A DNA stretch of 6,544 bases from an uncultured Bacteroidia bacterium (GCA_903859795.1 CAIOOC010000532.1:1-6544); one strand, 5' to 3'; shown: positions 1 to 6,375, counted from the stretch's first letter. Notes: a model not told the origin generated them from the sequence alone. Translations and numbers: made by a program.

Positions 1-2
1 TG

Positions 3-74
3 CAAAATAATAATTGGGATCATGGTTATCAACTAACACTCTCTCCACCCAACTATCAGCAAGTAAGACCATAG
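3..74 (+). CDS. Possible C-terminal tail of an upstream gene (partial)
   Basis: One frame is open from the left edge to a TAG stop at 72-74 and encodes 23 residues, including NNNWDHGYQL and ending QQVRP. The other two forward frames stop early (TAA at 8-10 and 34-36). The residue mix is protein-like, but 23 codons without a stop is not significant by itself, and I recognise no family. If it is real, the gene ends 25 bases before the STAS gene at 100 and could share a transcript with it. That would explain why no good promoter is visible in front of that gene. Confidence 0.3.
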   Translation, partial: QNNNWDHGYQLTLSPPNYQQVRP

Positions 75-99
75 GTTACTAATTTAAACAATAATTTAT

Positions 100-393
100 A
101 TGAAAGTTCTTCAATCGGATGAATCAATGGTTAAGATTGCCTTTTCAGGGAAACTTGACAGCGCCTATGTATCGAACAACGAGGTGAAATTTTTTGCGCT
201 CTTAAATGGTGTCGAGGGTCCGGTGGTCCTCGATTTTACTGATGTCAGTTTTATCGGTTCTCTTGGAATCCGGATGGTTTTAATGGCAGTGAAGGAGGTC
301 AAACGGCAAGGGTTTACGTTAAAAATTGAGAACACCAATACCGATGTTGAAAATATCTTCCTTTTGACAAGTCTTGGAGATTTATTAAATTAG
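100..393 (+). CDS. STAS-domain protein, anti-anti-sigma factor type
   Basis: This is a single-domain STAS protein of 97 residues, about the usual size for SpoIIAA/RsbV-like antagonists. It is probably cytoplasmic: there is no signal peptide or membrane segment. The N-terminal strands (VKIAFSGKLD, residues 11-20) are followed by the hydrophobic strand VVLDFTDVSFIG (42-53) and the helix start SLGIRMVL (54-61). In this family the first Ser after the conserved Asp of the DSSG motif is phosphorylated by a partner kinase. Here that Asp is replaced by Gly53 and the second Ser by Leu55, while the candidate phospho-Ser54 remains. It is therefore a divergent antagonist whose phosphorylation is plausible but unproven. 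The ATG at 100 gives the full domain; the region upstream is AT-rich with no clear ribosome binding site. The gene lies 86 bases before hpdB. Its natural partner could be the HATPase kinase encoded at 4546, but this is inference. Confidence 0.85.
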   Translation: MKVLQSDESMVKIAFSGKLDSAYVSNNEVKFFALLNGVEGPVVLDFTDVSFIGSLGIRMVLMAVKEVKRQGFTLKIENTNTDVENIFLLTSLGDLLN

Positions 394-479
394 CAGAATA
401 TCAGCCTTCTGATTATATGTAAACGAATTCTGTAAAATACAATCTGACTCGATAAAAATAAACATAGATATTGTATGTC
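394..479. other. Leader region between the STAS gene and hpdB
   Basis: These 86 bases are AT-rich and contain no TAnnTTTG element, so hpdBCA is either read through from the STAS gene or depends on an unrecognised promoter. A 5-bp stem with a CCTT loop (400-413) follows the STAS stop but has no T-run, so it is a poor terminator. The 10-mer TGTAAAATAC at 431-440 recurs at 4430-4439 upstream of the kinase gene. A related TGTAAA also lies at 418-423. Confidence 0.4.
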
Positions 480-3161
480 ATGGAAATTAAGTTAGGTCAA
501 TTGGAAGATGTTTCAGATGTGTATAATTATTACGGAAAGCGGCCCGAGAGTGGCATTCAGCAGCGCGAAGGGAAAAAAGCTCCCACTCCCAGGGCCGATA
601 AAGCCCGTCAATTGTATCTTGAAGCCAAATCTTCTGTGTCTGTTGAATTTCCTTACTGGTATACGCGCCGATGGGAGGAACTCGAGGGTGAGGTTCCGAT
701 TATCCGCAGAGCCGAAGCGTTAAAATCTGGATTTGCGCATCTTACCCCAGCTATCCTGCCTGGTGAATTACTTGTCATGAGAAAGGCGAACTATTTGCGT
801 GGCTCATATCCGATGCCCTGGCTTTCTGAAGCATTTCTTCTTTCAAAGGAGGATGATTTGTTCAAGACAGCTCATAAAGCCAGTGCTGATGATATTACCA
901 CAATTGGGCAGGGGGGTGGCAACGTTACTGCAAGTGTTGGGAATGTCATTTCAATTGCCGGGAAATTTGGCCTTCGGAAAGAGGAGATACCAATCCTTAT
1001 AAAAACAGCAAAAAGATGGCTCAACAGATCAGTTGAGGATATAGGACATAAATACGAACAGCTTGTTCCCGGATACGGCACCAAAGAGGAGATCATGCGT
1101 GCTGTAATCTGCATGTTCGATTCCGGATATACCCTCCCGCAGGGACGTGAAGTGTTGAATTATTACTACCCCCTGCAATTTGGAATTAATGGAATAAAGG
1201 AGATCTGCTCCAAAAATCTTAACAATGTCGCCGGTCGTCCGGGCATGGACAGACTCTACTTTTACAAGGCTGTTCACACTATGCTCGAAGGTCTTCAGAC
1301 TTGGATAAAAAATTATTCTGAAGAAGCCAGGCTAATGGCATCTCTTGAAAAGGATGAGACGCAGAAAGCTGAATACCATGAGATTGCAGAGCGTCTCGAT
1401 TGGCTGTCTGAAAACAAGCCTGGCACATTTCACGAGGCGCTGCAGTTGGTTTGGATATTTCACGTTGCAGTGCTAAACGAAGATGCCATTTCAGGCTTAT
1501 CGCCTGGCCGGCTGGGACAGGTTCTGTACCCATTCTGGAAACAGGATATGGCTAAAGGTATCCTGACAAAAGAAAAGACAATCGAGCTGCTTGAATGTAT
1601 GCGGATCAAGTTCACCGAACTCGACTGCTTTGCATCAATGGGAGTAGTTGGCGGCGTTTTAAGCGGTAATACTTTTAACAATCTGTGCCTTGGCGGTCTT
1701 GACAAGGAAGGAAACAGTGCAGCCAATGAACTCGAAATGCTTATTCTCGAATCTGCAATGTCATGCGACACTCCTCAGCCAACTCTCAGTCTCCTTTTTG
1801 ATGAAAAACTGCCAGAAGAGTTCCTGCTCAAAGGGGTAGAATGTACAAAAATAGGAACTGGTTACCCTGCATGGATCAACAACAGGGTGGCTATGGAATT
1901 TCTGCTGAACAATTTCAGAAAAGAGGGAATGGAGTCGGAGGAGGCCAGGGCCTGGGCGATTGGCGGCTGTCTCGAGACCTCTCCCGGGAGCTGGATGCCC
2001 CTTGAACTTAACGGTGAGATATATAACATTCCCGGGGGGTCTGCCCCTGCCTCAAGTGTCGGGGTACATTTTATATCACTTCCCAAAGTACTTGAAGCCG
2101 TACTGTTTGACGGACTGGATAAAAGAACAGGAAGACGGGTCTATCCTGCCCATGGCTCTGAATTAACTACTTATGAAGAGGTTTGGACGGTATTCAAACA
2201 TTATTTCAGCATGACTGTTGAGGTTCTTACCCTGACAAACAATATACAGCACGATATATGGGGAAAGGTATCTCCTTCAATCATAAACAGTATGCTCAAA
2301 CCCGATTGTCTTGAAACAGGAAGGGATATCAGTCATAAAGGGTCCAGGTATAACCGGACATTTAATGTCGAGGTATGCGGAGGTGTAAATCTTGTCAATT
2401 CTCTGGCATCGATTAAAAAGAATGTATTTGATCAGAAGTCGATAAGTATGGATGAGCTAAAAACAGCGCTGAAATCAAATTTTGGTTATCTGTCAGCGCT
2501 TGAAACCGGCTCATACAGCCTGACTGAGCAGTTTAAAACTGACGAATATAACTACTGGCTAAGGATTCACAAGCTTTGCCTGGATGCCCCGAAATATGGG
2601 AATGACGATAAATATGCAGATAATATTTTCCGAGAGTGGCAACAATGGGTTAGTAAAATGTGCGAAAATTACCGGTCTATGTATGATGAACCCCTTTATT
2701 CGTGTCAAATTTCAGTCTCGACTCATGCTCCAATGGGGGCGGTTACACTGGCAACCCCTGATGGCCGGTTATGCGGAACTGCGTTTGCCGATGGTTCTGT
2801 TTCTGCCTATCCCGGGTCCGACAGGCATGGGCCTTATGCCTTATTCAATTCGGCAACCTGTTATAACCACGCCTTATCTCAAAATTCACAGCTAAATATG
2901 AAAATACACCCATCTGTTGTGATGGGAAGAGAAGGTTCGCGAAAATTTCTGGAGATGATAAAAGCTTACCTGCGCAAAGGTGGATTCCATGCTCAGTTTA
3001 ATATTGTAGATTCAAGAATGCTCAGGGATGCGCAAATAAATCCTTCCAATTACAGGGGATTAATGGTCAGGGTGGCCGGATTCACCCAATACTGGGTAGA
3101 ACTTGGAAAACAGATTCAGGATGAGGTGATTTCCCGCACAGAGTATGAACAATTAGGTTAG
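480..3161 (+). CDS. hpdB: 4-hydroxyphenylacetate decarboxylase, large (glycyl radical) subunit
   Basis: This is the catalytic subunit that decarboxylates 4-hydroxyphenylacetate to p-cresol using a protein glycyl radical, the last step of one tyrosine fermentation route. It acts in the cytoplasm and is active only without oxygen. I chose the ATG at 480 (893 residues); an in-frame TTG at 471 would add three residues (MYV) and is less likely. A pyruvate-formate-lyase-like barrel is followed by the C-terminal glycyl radical domain. The active-site motif GGCLETSPGSW (495-505) gives thiyl Cys497 and Glu499. The radical motif RVAGFTQYW (864-872) gives Gly867. His530 and Glu631 fall at a constant offset of 6 from the clostridial residues I recall as His536 and Glu637, as do Cys497 (503), Glu499 (505) and Gly867 (873). 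The Glu is reported to bind the substrate phenol. Length matches clostridial HpdB (about 900). The N-terminal stretch EFPYWYTRRW is also HpdB-like. The gene is followed after 10 bases by hpdC and then hpdA, the diagnostic arrangement. The exact substrate (4-hydroxy- versus dihydroxyphenylacetate) is inferred. Confidence 0.93.
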   Translation: MEIKLGQLEDVSDVYNYYGKRPESGIQQREGKKAPTPRADKARQLYLEAKSSVSVEFPYWYTRRWEELEGEVPIIRRAEALKSGFAHLTPAILPGELLVMRKANYLRGSYPMPWLSEAFLLSKEDDLFKTAHKASADDITTIGQGGGNVTASVGNVISIAGKFGLRKEEIPILIKTAKRWLNRSVEDIGHKYEQLVPGYGTKEEIMRAVICMFDSGYTLPQGREVLNYYYPLQFGINGIKEICSKNLNNVAGRPGMDRLYFYKAVHTMLEGLQTWIKNYSEEARLMASLEKDETQKAEYHEIAERLDWLSENKPGTFHEALQLVWIFHVAVLNEDAISGLSPGRLGQVLYPFWKQDMAKGILTKEKTIELLECMRIKFTELDCFASMGVVGGVLSGNTFNNLCLGGLDKEGNSAANELEMLILESAMSCDTPQPTLSLLFDEKLPEEFLLKGVECTKIGTGYPAWINNRVAMEFLLNNFRKEGMESEEARAWAIGGCLETSPGSWMPLELNGEIYNIPGGSAPASSVGVHFISLPKVLEAVLFDGLDKRTGRRVYPAHGSELTTYEEVWTVFKHYFSMTVEVLTLTNNIQHDIWGKVSPSIINSMLKPDCLETGRDISHKGSRYNRTFNVEVCGGVNLVNSLASIKKNVFDQKSISMDELKTALKSNFGYLSALETGSYSLTEQFKTDEYNYWLRIHKLCLDAPKYGNDDKYADNIFREWQQWVSKMCENYRSMYDEPLYSCQISVSTHAPMGAVTLATPDGRLCGTAFADGSVSAYPGSDRHGPYALFNSATCYNHALSQNSQLNMKIHPSVVMGREGSRKFLEMIKAYLRKGGFHAQFNIVDSRMLRDAQINPSNYRGLMVRVAGFTQYWVELGKQIQDEVISRTEYEQLG

Positions 3162-3171
3162 AAATACAAGC

Positions 3172-3405
3172 ATGAATCACTACGATTGTAAATATTACCT
3201 TAACACTGACGTTTTCAAAGGTTTGTGTAAAAGGGATAAGAGTTCTATCAATGCTGATGATCAGGCCTGTGAAAATTTTGTAAATGCGCGGAAATGCAAA
3301 TATTGTTCAAATTTTACCCTGATATCAACAGATTTGGGAACATGCATGAACAAATATGACGCGTATCCCGAAATGAGCGCGGTGACTTGCAATGAATTTA
3401 GTTGA
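3172..3405 (+). CDS. hpdC: 4-hydroxyphenylacetate decarboxylase, small iron-sulfur subunit
   Basis: This is the small subunit that joins HpdB in the active hetero-oligomer and carries two [4Fe-4S] clusters. It is found with hydroxyphenylacetate decarboxylases and not with most other glycyl radical enzymes. The 77-residue protein is slightly shorter than the clostridial subunits (about 85). Seven cysteines (6, 19, 33, 42, 45, 58, 73) plus His3 supply eight possible ligands. The start HYDCKYYLN and the first-cluster set His3, Cys6, Cys19 and a later Cys match the pattern I recall from the Clostridium scatologenes subunit, where one cluster has an unusual His ligand. The second set would be Cys42, Cys45, Cys58 and Cys73. 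The gene starts 10 bases after the hpdB stop and its end overlaps hpdA by 14 bases, so the three genes are almost certainly co-transcribed and translationally linked. No other family fits this Cys/His spacing as well. Confidence 0.9.
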   Translation: MNHYDCKYYLNTDVFKGLCKRDKSSINADDQACENFVNARKCKYCSNFTLISTDLGTCMNKYDAYPEMSAVTCNEFS

Positions 3406-4336
3406 CGATAACACTTGTTCAAAAGGTCACATCTTCGATATTCAGGGGCTCTCTGTTCACGACGGTCCTGGATGCCGGACATTAATCTTTCTATGTGGCT
3501 GTACAATGAACTGTTTCTGGTGCTCCAATCCGGAAGGTATCAATCCAAAGCATTCGATTATGTATTCGGAAGCGAGTTGCATCGGATGTGGCAATTGCCT
3601 GTCTAATTGTGCTAAAAATGCCCTGAGCCTGGAAGGGGGTAAGGTAAAAATTGCCCGACAGTTGTGCCGCGATTGCGAACACCCGACCTGCACTGCTGAT
3701 TGTTATACAAATGCACTGCGAATTAGCGGGTTTGAAATTTCTGTTGATAAACTTTATCAGATTATTCAACGCGACCGCCAATATTGGGGTAGAGAAGGAG
3801 GGATAACTCTCACTGGCGGAGAACCATTGTTGCAGCTTAATTTTGCCAGAGAAATACTTCAAAGATGTCATCAGGGCTATGTACACACTGCCATTGAAAC
3901 CTGCGGAAACATCCTGTGGGAAAATTTCCTTGAGGTTATTCCGTTTATTGACTGGATCTTTTTTGATCTGAAACATCCTGATAATACAGAACATAAAAAA
4001 GGGACCAACTCTGAAAACAGATTAATTTTGGAAAATGCCATACGACTGTCAAAAGAGTTTCACGGACGGCTTATTTTCCGGCTTCCACTGATTCCGGATT
4101 TTAATGACTCCGAAGAAAATATTAATTCAGTTGTTTCATTTCTTAAAAAAGCAGGCAGGAAAGAAATTAATATCCTTCCTTTACACCATTTTGGGAAGGA
4201 AAAATATACATTGCTGCAAAAGGAATATCATGGTAGCAGGATATCTGTTCCTACCGATGAGAAGCTGAAAAATATCAGGGAGCAGTTTATAAATTCAGGT
4301 CTTGACTGTTTTATCGGCAGCGAAACTCCATTCTGA
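3392..4336 (+). CDS. hpdA: 4-hydroxyphenylacetate decarboxylase activating enzyme (radical SAM)
   Basis: This is the activase that uses S-adenosylmethionine and a reduced [4Fe-4S] cluster to abstract a hydrogen from Gly867 of HpdB, producing the glycyl radical. The protein has 314 residues, normal for the family. The radical-SAM motif CTMNCFWC gives Cys37, Cys41 and Cys44, and just before it lies SVHDGPGCRT (21-30), typical of glycyl-radical activases. An inserted ferredoxin-like domain has two further cluster motifs: CIGCGNCLSNC (Cys63, 66, 69, 73) and CRDCEHPTCTADC (Cys92, 95, 100, 104). The SAM-binding GGEP stretch is at 142-145. The ATG at 3392 lies inside the end of hpdC in another frame (14-base overlap), and no other start fits before the conserved N-terminus. 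The two extra clusters set HpdA-type activases apart from the simpler PFL activase. Assignment to HpdB specifically rests on operon position. Confidence 0.93.
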   Translation: MNLVDDNTCSKGHIFDIQGLSVHDGPGCRTLIFLCGCTMNCFWCSNPEGINPKHSIMYSEASCIGCGNCLSNCAKNALSLEGGKVKIARQLCRDCEHPTCTADCYTNALRISGFEISVDKLYQIIQRDRQYWGREGGITLTGGEPLLQLNFAREILQRCHQGYVHTAIETCGNILWENFLEVIPFIDWIFFDLKHPDNTEHKKGTNSENRLILENAIRLSKEFHGRLIFRLPLIPDFNDSEENINSVVSFLKKAGRKEINILPLHHFGKEKYTLLQKEYHGSRISVPTDEKLKNIREQFINSGLDCFIGSETPF

Positions 4337-4342
4337 AAAAGA

Positions 4343-4378
4343 ATATTCGCAGAAAGTTTGTAAAAAAGTAGCGAATAT
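4343..4378 (+). terminator. Weak stem-loop after hpdA
   Basis: An exact 8-bp inverted repeat (ATATTCGC at 4343-4350, GCGAATAT at 4371-4378) with a 20-base A-rich loop begins 7 bases after the hpdA stop codon. There is no T-run after the right arm, so it is not a classical intrinsic terminator. It could mark or protect the 3' end of the hpdBCA transcript, or be a protein-binding palindrome. Confidence 0.3.
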
Positions 4379-4470
4379 CAAGGAAATGTAGGCATTTTCG
4401 AAGATTATTTGATTTATTGTATTCACTTTTGTAAAATACTTTACCTGATAGGCAAAAGTTCCATGCCGGG

Positions 4471-4504
4471 TTGGGGAATTTGATTTTTAATCTTACTATA
4501 TTTG
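4471..4504 (+). promoter_or_regulatory. Bacteroidetes-type promoter for the kinase-STAS pair
   Basis: TATATTTG at 4497-4504 is a full match to the -7 element TAnnTTTG of the Bacteroidetes primary sigma factor. A TTG at 4471-4473 lies 23 bases upstream, at the long end of the accepted spacing; a closer TTTG (4479-4482) is too near, with 14 bases between. Transcription would start near 4510, giving a leader of roughly 35 bases before the ATG at 4546. The copy of TGCCGGGTT at 4464 overlaps the -33 TTG. Confidence 0.6.
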
Positions 4505-4545
4505 TAATTTAAATTAAATTTATACCTCATTTATTGCCGGGTTAT

Positions 4546-4965
4546 ATGGAAATTAAAACATTGGTGGTTGATAATCAGATGAGTGAGTTGTCGAAGGTTG
4601 TTGATTTCCTGGATGAACTCGGTGAGGATTGGGGGTTACCTGCAGGGCTGGTATTTTCGTTGAATCTGGTTATGGAAGAAGCGCTGACCAATATCATATT
4701 GTATGGTTTTGAGGATAACAATCGGCATACTATTGATATAAATTTTGGTAAATCAGCAGCGGAGGAACTTTCAATTACGATTATTGACGATGGACTGCCT
4801 TATGACCCGACATTAAAAGCAGATCCTGATCTCTCGTTGTCTGTCGAAGAACGGCCAATTGGAGGCCTAGGAATTTTTCTGATTAAAAAGATCATGGATA
4901 AAGTTGAATACCAACGAAATAATAGTAATAATTTTTTAATTCTCACAAAAAATATTAACTCATGA
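4546..4965 (+). CDS. RsbW/SpoIIAB-like anti-sigma serine kinase (HATPase)
   Basis: This is a stand-alone GHKL-type ATPase domain of the partner-switching family. Such proteins bind and inhibit a target (classically a sigma factor) and phosphorylate a STAS antagonist on serine. The start is set at the ATG at 4546 (139 residues); the in-frame TTG at 4534 would add four residues and is less likely. Visible ATP-site motifs are the N-box EEALTN (44-49), with Glu45 where SpoIIAB has its catalytic base and Asn49 as the Mg ligand; the G1 box DDGLPYDP (81-88); and the G2 box GGLGIFLIKK (106-115). The length is typical, with no membrane segment. The stop overlaps the ATG of the next STAS gene by 4 bases (ATGA), so the two are a translationally coupled kinase-antagonist pair. 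No sigma factor is next to it. In Bacteroidetes such modules need not act on a SigB homologue, so the target is unknown. Confidence 0.88.
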   Translation: MEIKTLVVDNQMSELSKVVDFLDELGEDWGLPAGLVFSLNLVMEEALTNIILYGFEDNNRHTIDINFGKSAAEELSITIIDDGLPYDPTLKADPDLSLSVEERPIGGLGIFLIKKIMDKVEYQRNNSNNFLILTKNINS

Positions 4966-5291
4966 ATGTAAAAATCACAACATTACCCGATTACACACTA
5001 ATCAGTGTAGAAGGACGTGTCGACACAACTACCTCAGCCGGATTGGAAAAAACTCTAATGGAATCCATTGATGGAGGATGTACCAAAATAATCCTTGACT
5101 GTTCAGGGATTAATTATATCAGTAGTTCCGGATTAAGGGTCTTCCTGGTAATTCAAAAGAAAATGATTTCAATCAAAGGGCATTTCAACCTTTGTAATCT
5201 TCAGCCTGGAATCAGAGAAATATTTGATATATCTGGCTTTTCATCCATTTTTTCAATTTTCCCTGATAAGGAAGCTGCCATGATCGGGTAA
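4962..5291 (+). CDS. STAS-domain anti-anti-sigma factor
   Basis: This is a single STAS domain of 109 residues, expected to be the phosphorylation substrate and antagonist of the kinase encoded just upstream. Order of elements: strand YTLISVEGRVD (11-21), strand KIILDCSGINYI (42-53), the motif SSSGLRVFLV (54-63), then INDISGF-like ending IFDISGFSSIF (88-98) typical of SpoIIAA/RsbV proteins. The conserved Asp before the phospho-site is Ser54 here, and the expected phosphoacceptor is Ser55. This is closer to the family consensus than the STAS protein encoded at 100, which has GSLG. Four-base overlap with the kinase gene indicates an operon; no separate promoter is needed. It is likely cytoplasmic. 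Confidence 0.92.
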   Translation: MNVKITTLPDYTLISVEGRVDTTTSAGLEKTLMESIDGGCTKIILDCSGINYISSSGLRVFLVIQKKMISIKGHFNLCNLQPGIREIFDISGFSSIFSIFPDKEAAMIG

Positions 5292-5305
5292 TATTCAGAT
5301 TTCCC

Positions 5306-5336
5306 TTGCGTGTGTCCGTTAAAAGTGGTATATTTG
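5306..5336 (+). promoter_or_regulatory. Bacteroidetes-type promoter for the PrsW-like gene
   Basis: TTG at 5306-5308 and TATATTTG at 5329-5336 are separated by 20 bases, a near-ideal match to the TTG-N19-21-TAnnTTTG consensus. Transcription should begin about 5341-5343, giving a leader of only about 15 bases before the ATG at 5356. The PrsW-like gene therefore has its own promoter although it follows the STAS gene by only 64 bases. Confidence 0.7.
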
Positions 5337-5356
5337 TTAATGTCTGCCGCTTTTAA
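5319..5356. promoter_or_regulatory. Inverted repeat around the -7 element, possible operator
   Basis: TTAAAAGTGG (5319-5328) and CCGCTTTTAA (5347-5356) form a 10-bp inverted repeat with one mismatch (9 of 10 pairs). The 18-base spacer begins exactly with the -7 element TATATTTG and includes the expected transcription start. The right arm ends on the A of the start codon. Because the left arm lies upstream of the start point it would not be in the transcript, so a DNA-level binding site is more likely than an RNA hairpin. No binding protein is identified. Confidence 0.35.
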
Positions 5357-6375
5357 TGGACCAATTTTTATTTCAAACTACGATGAATGTCATTTTTAGC
5401 TTTTTACCGGTAGTTCTTCTTTTGACATTTCTCTTTTTACTCGACAGTTTTAATCTGGTTCGGGTTAAGACATTGGTATTTAGCTTATTGTTTGGAGCGG
5501 TATGCGCTATTGCAGGATATTTTCTGAATACCTGGTTTGGAAAATGGCTGGCTATTGATTATAGTATTCTTTCACGGTATGTCGGACCAGTAATCGAAGA
5601 GTTGCTTAAGGCCCTTGTCGTTTTGTATCTGATCTCCCGGAAAAAGATTGGATTTATTATTGATGGTGCAATTTATGGCTTTGCCATTGGAACAGGATTC
5701 TCATTGTTCGAAAATATCTATTTCCTCTTTAATACCCCAGCCGACTATAATTTGCTTAAATGGATCATCCGTGGATTCGGAACCGCTATTATGCATGGCG
5801 GGTGCACCTCATTTTTTGCCTTACTCTTTGTTGGAGGAATCAGCCGGTCCGAGAACAAACTGATGGCAGCCCTTCCAGCCCTTCTTCTTGCAATTCTGCT
5901 TCATTCCGGGTTTAATCATTTCATGTTAAATCCCGTTTTGCAGACATTGCTCATTGTCGTTTTTCTTCCAATCGTTTTTGTGCTAGTTTTTAAATACAGC
6001 AGTTCAAAACTGCAAAACTGGCTGGAGATTGAATTTAACAGCGAAATTGAGATACTTAATATGATCCATCGGGGGGAGTTTAGTGAAACAAAAGCAGGTA
6101 TGTATCTCAAATCGCTTAAGTTACAGTTTAATCCAGAGATAATTCTTGATATGTATTGCTATATCGATCTTTATCTCGAACTTTCAATAAAAGCTAAGCG
6201 TAATCTTATGCTCAAGGAAAATGAGTTTCCGATCATTATTGAACCGGATATCCAATCGAAACTAGCGGAATTAGCCCAAATAAGAAAGCAAATTGGGAAA
6301 TTGGGCGAGCTGGCTTTGGAACCTTTGATCCGGATGGACTACAGAAACCTCTGGAAACTTAATCAGCTTACATAA
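5356..6375 (+). CDS. PrsW-family intramembrane metalloprotease-like protein
   Basis: This is a multi-pass membrane protein of the PrsW family, related to the CAAX-protease/abortive-infection group. The founding member, in Bacillus subtilis, cleaves the anti-sigma factor RsiW; that role here is only an analogy. The 339 residues contain about seven hydrophobic segments (roughly 12-32, 38-58, 72-95, 100-125, 143-162, 168-190, 194-213). The family's glutamate and histidine motifs are visible: EELLK (81-85), the segment FSLFEN with Glu119 (115-120), His147 in IMHGG, and HSGFNH with His183 and His188 (183-188). These are the expected metal and catalytic residues. After the membrane part comes a hydrophilic, probably helical C-terminal region (about 214-339), longer than in B. 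subtilis PrsW (about 218 residues in total). The gene has its own promoter. Position beside a kinase-STAS pair suggests membrane stress or sigma-factor signalling, but no anti-sigma substrate is encoded in the window. Confidence 0.87.
   Translation: MDQFLFQTTMNVIFSFLPVVLLLTFLFLLDSFNLVRVKTLVFSLLFGAVCAIAGYFLNTWFGKWLAIDYSILSRYVGPVIEELLKALVVLYLISRKKIGFIIDGAIYGFAIGTGFSLFENIYFLFNTPADYNLLKWIIRGFGTAIMHGGCTSFFALLFVGGISRSENKLMAALPALLLAILLHSGFNHFMLNPVLQTLLIVVFLPIVFVLVFKYSSSKLQNWLEIEFNSEIEILNMIHRGEFSETKAGMYLKSLKLQFNPEIILDMYCYIDLYLELSIKAKRNLMLKENEFPIIIEPDIQSKLAELAQIRKQIGKLGELALEPLIRMDYRNLWKLNQLT

Larger units (their letters stand above)
4337..4545. other. Intergenic region between hpdBCA and the kinase-STAS pair
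   Basis: These 209 AT-rich bases contain no convincing gene on either strand. They hold the stem-loop after hpdA and a Bacteroidetes-type promoter. They also hold three pairs of exact 9-mers, each pair separated by exactly 71 bases: TTTGTAAAA (4357 and 4428), ATTTGATTT (4407 and 4478) and TGCCGGGTT (4464 and 4535). The sequence between the 9-mers is not conserved at that offset. Confidence 0.5.

Noticed and set aside
400..413. Terminator hairpin after the first STAS gene
   Set aside because: The stem has only 5 pairs and no T-run follows, so it cannot be supported as a terminator.
471..479. TTG start at 471 for hpdB, giving 896 residues
   Set aside because: An ATG follows three codons later at 480, no ribosome binding site favours the TTG, and the added residues are not part of any recognised HpdB N-terminus.
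480..3161. Pyruvate formate-lyase, glycerol dehydratase or choline TMA-lyase identity for the glycyl radical enzyme
   Set aside because: The adjacent HpdC-type small subunit and the conserved Glu631 and His530 point to hydroxyphenylacetate decarboxylase; the other enzymes lack such a subunit.
3491..3994. Long minus-strand open frame of 167 codons opposite hpdA
   Set aside because: It lies wholly within hpdA, which has clear radical-SAM and ferredoxin motifs, and its translation shows no recognisable domain.
4431..4444. Small palindrome GTAAA-ATAC-TTTAC as a terminator or operator
   Set aside because: A 5-bp AT-rich stem is expected often by chance in this region and has no supporting context.
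4534..4545. TTG start at 4534 for the kinase
   Set aside because: The ATG at 4546 is a better start codon, and the protein from there begins right at the domain; the extra four residues add nothing recognisable.
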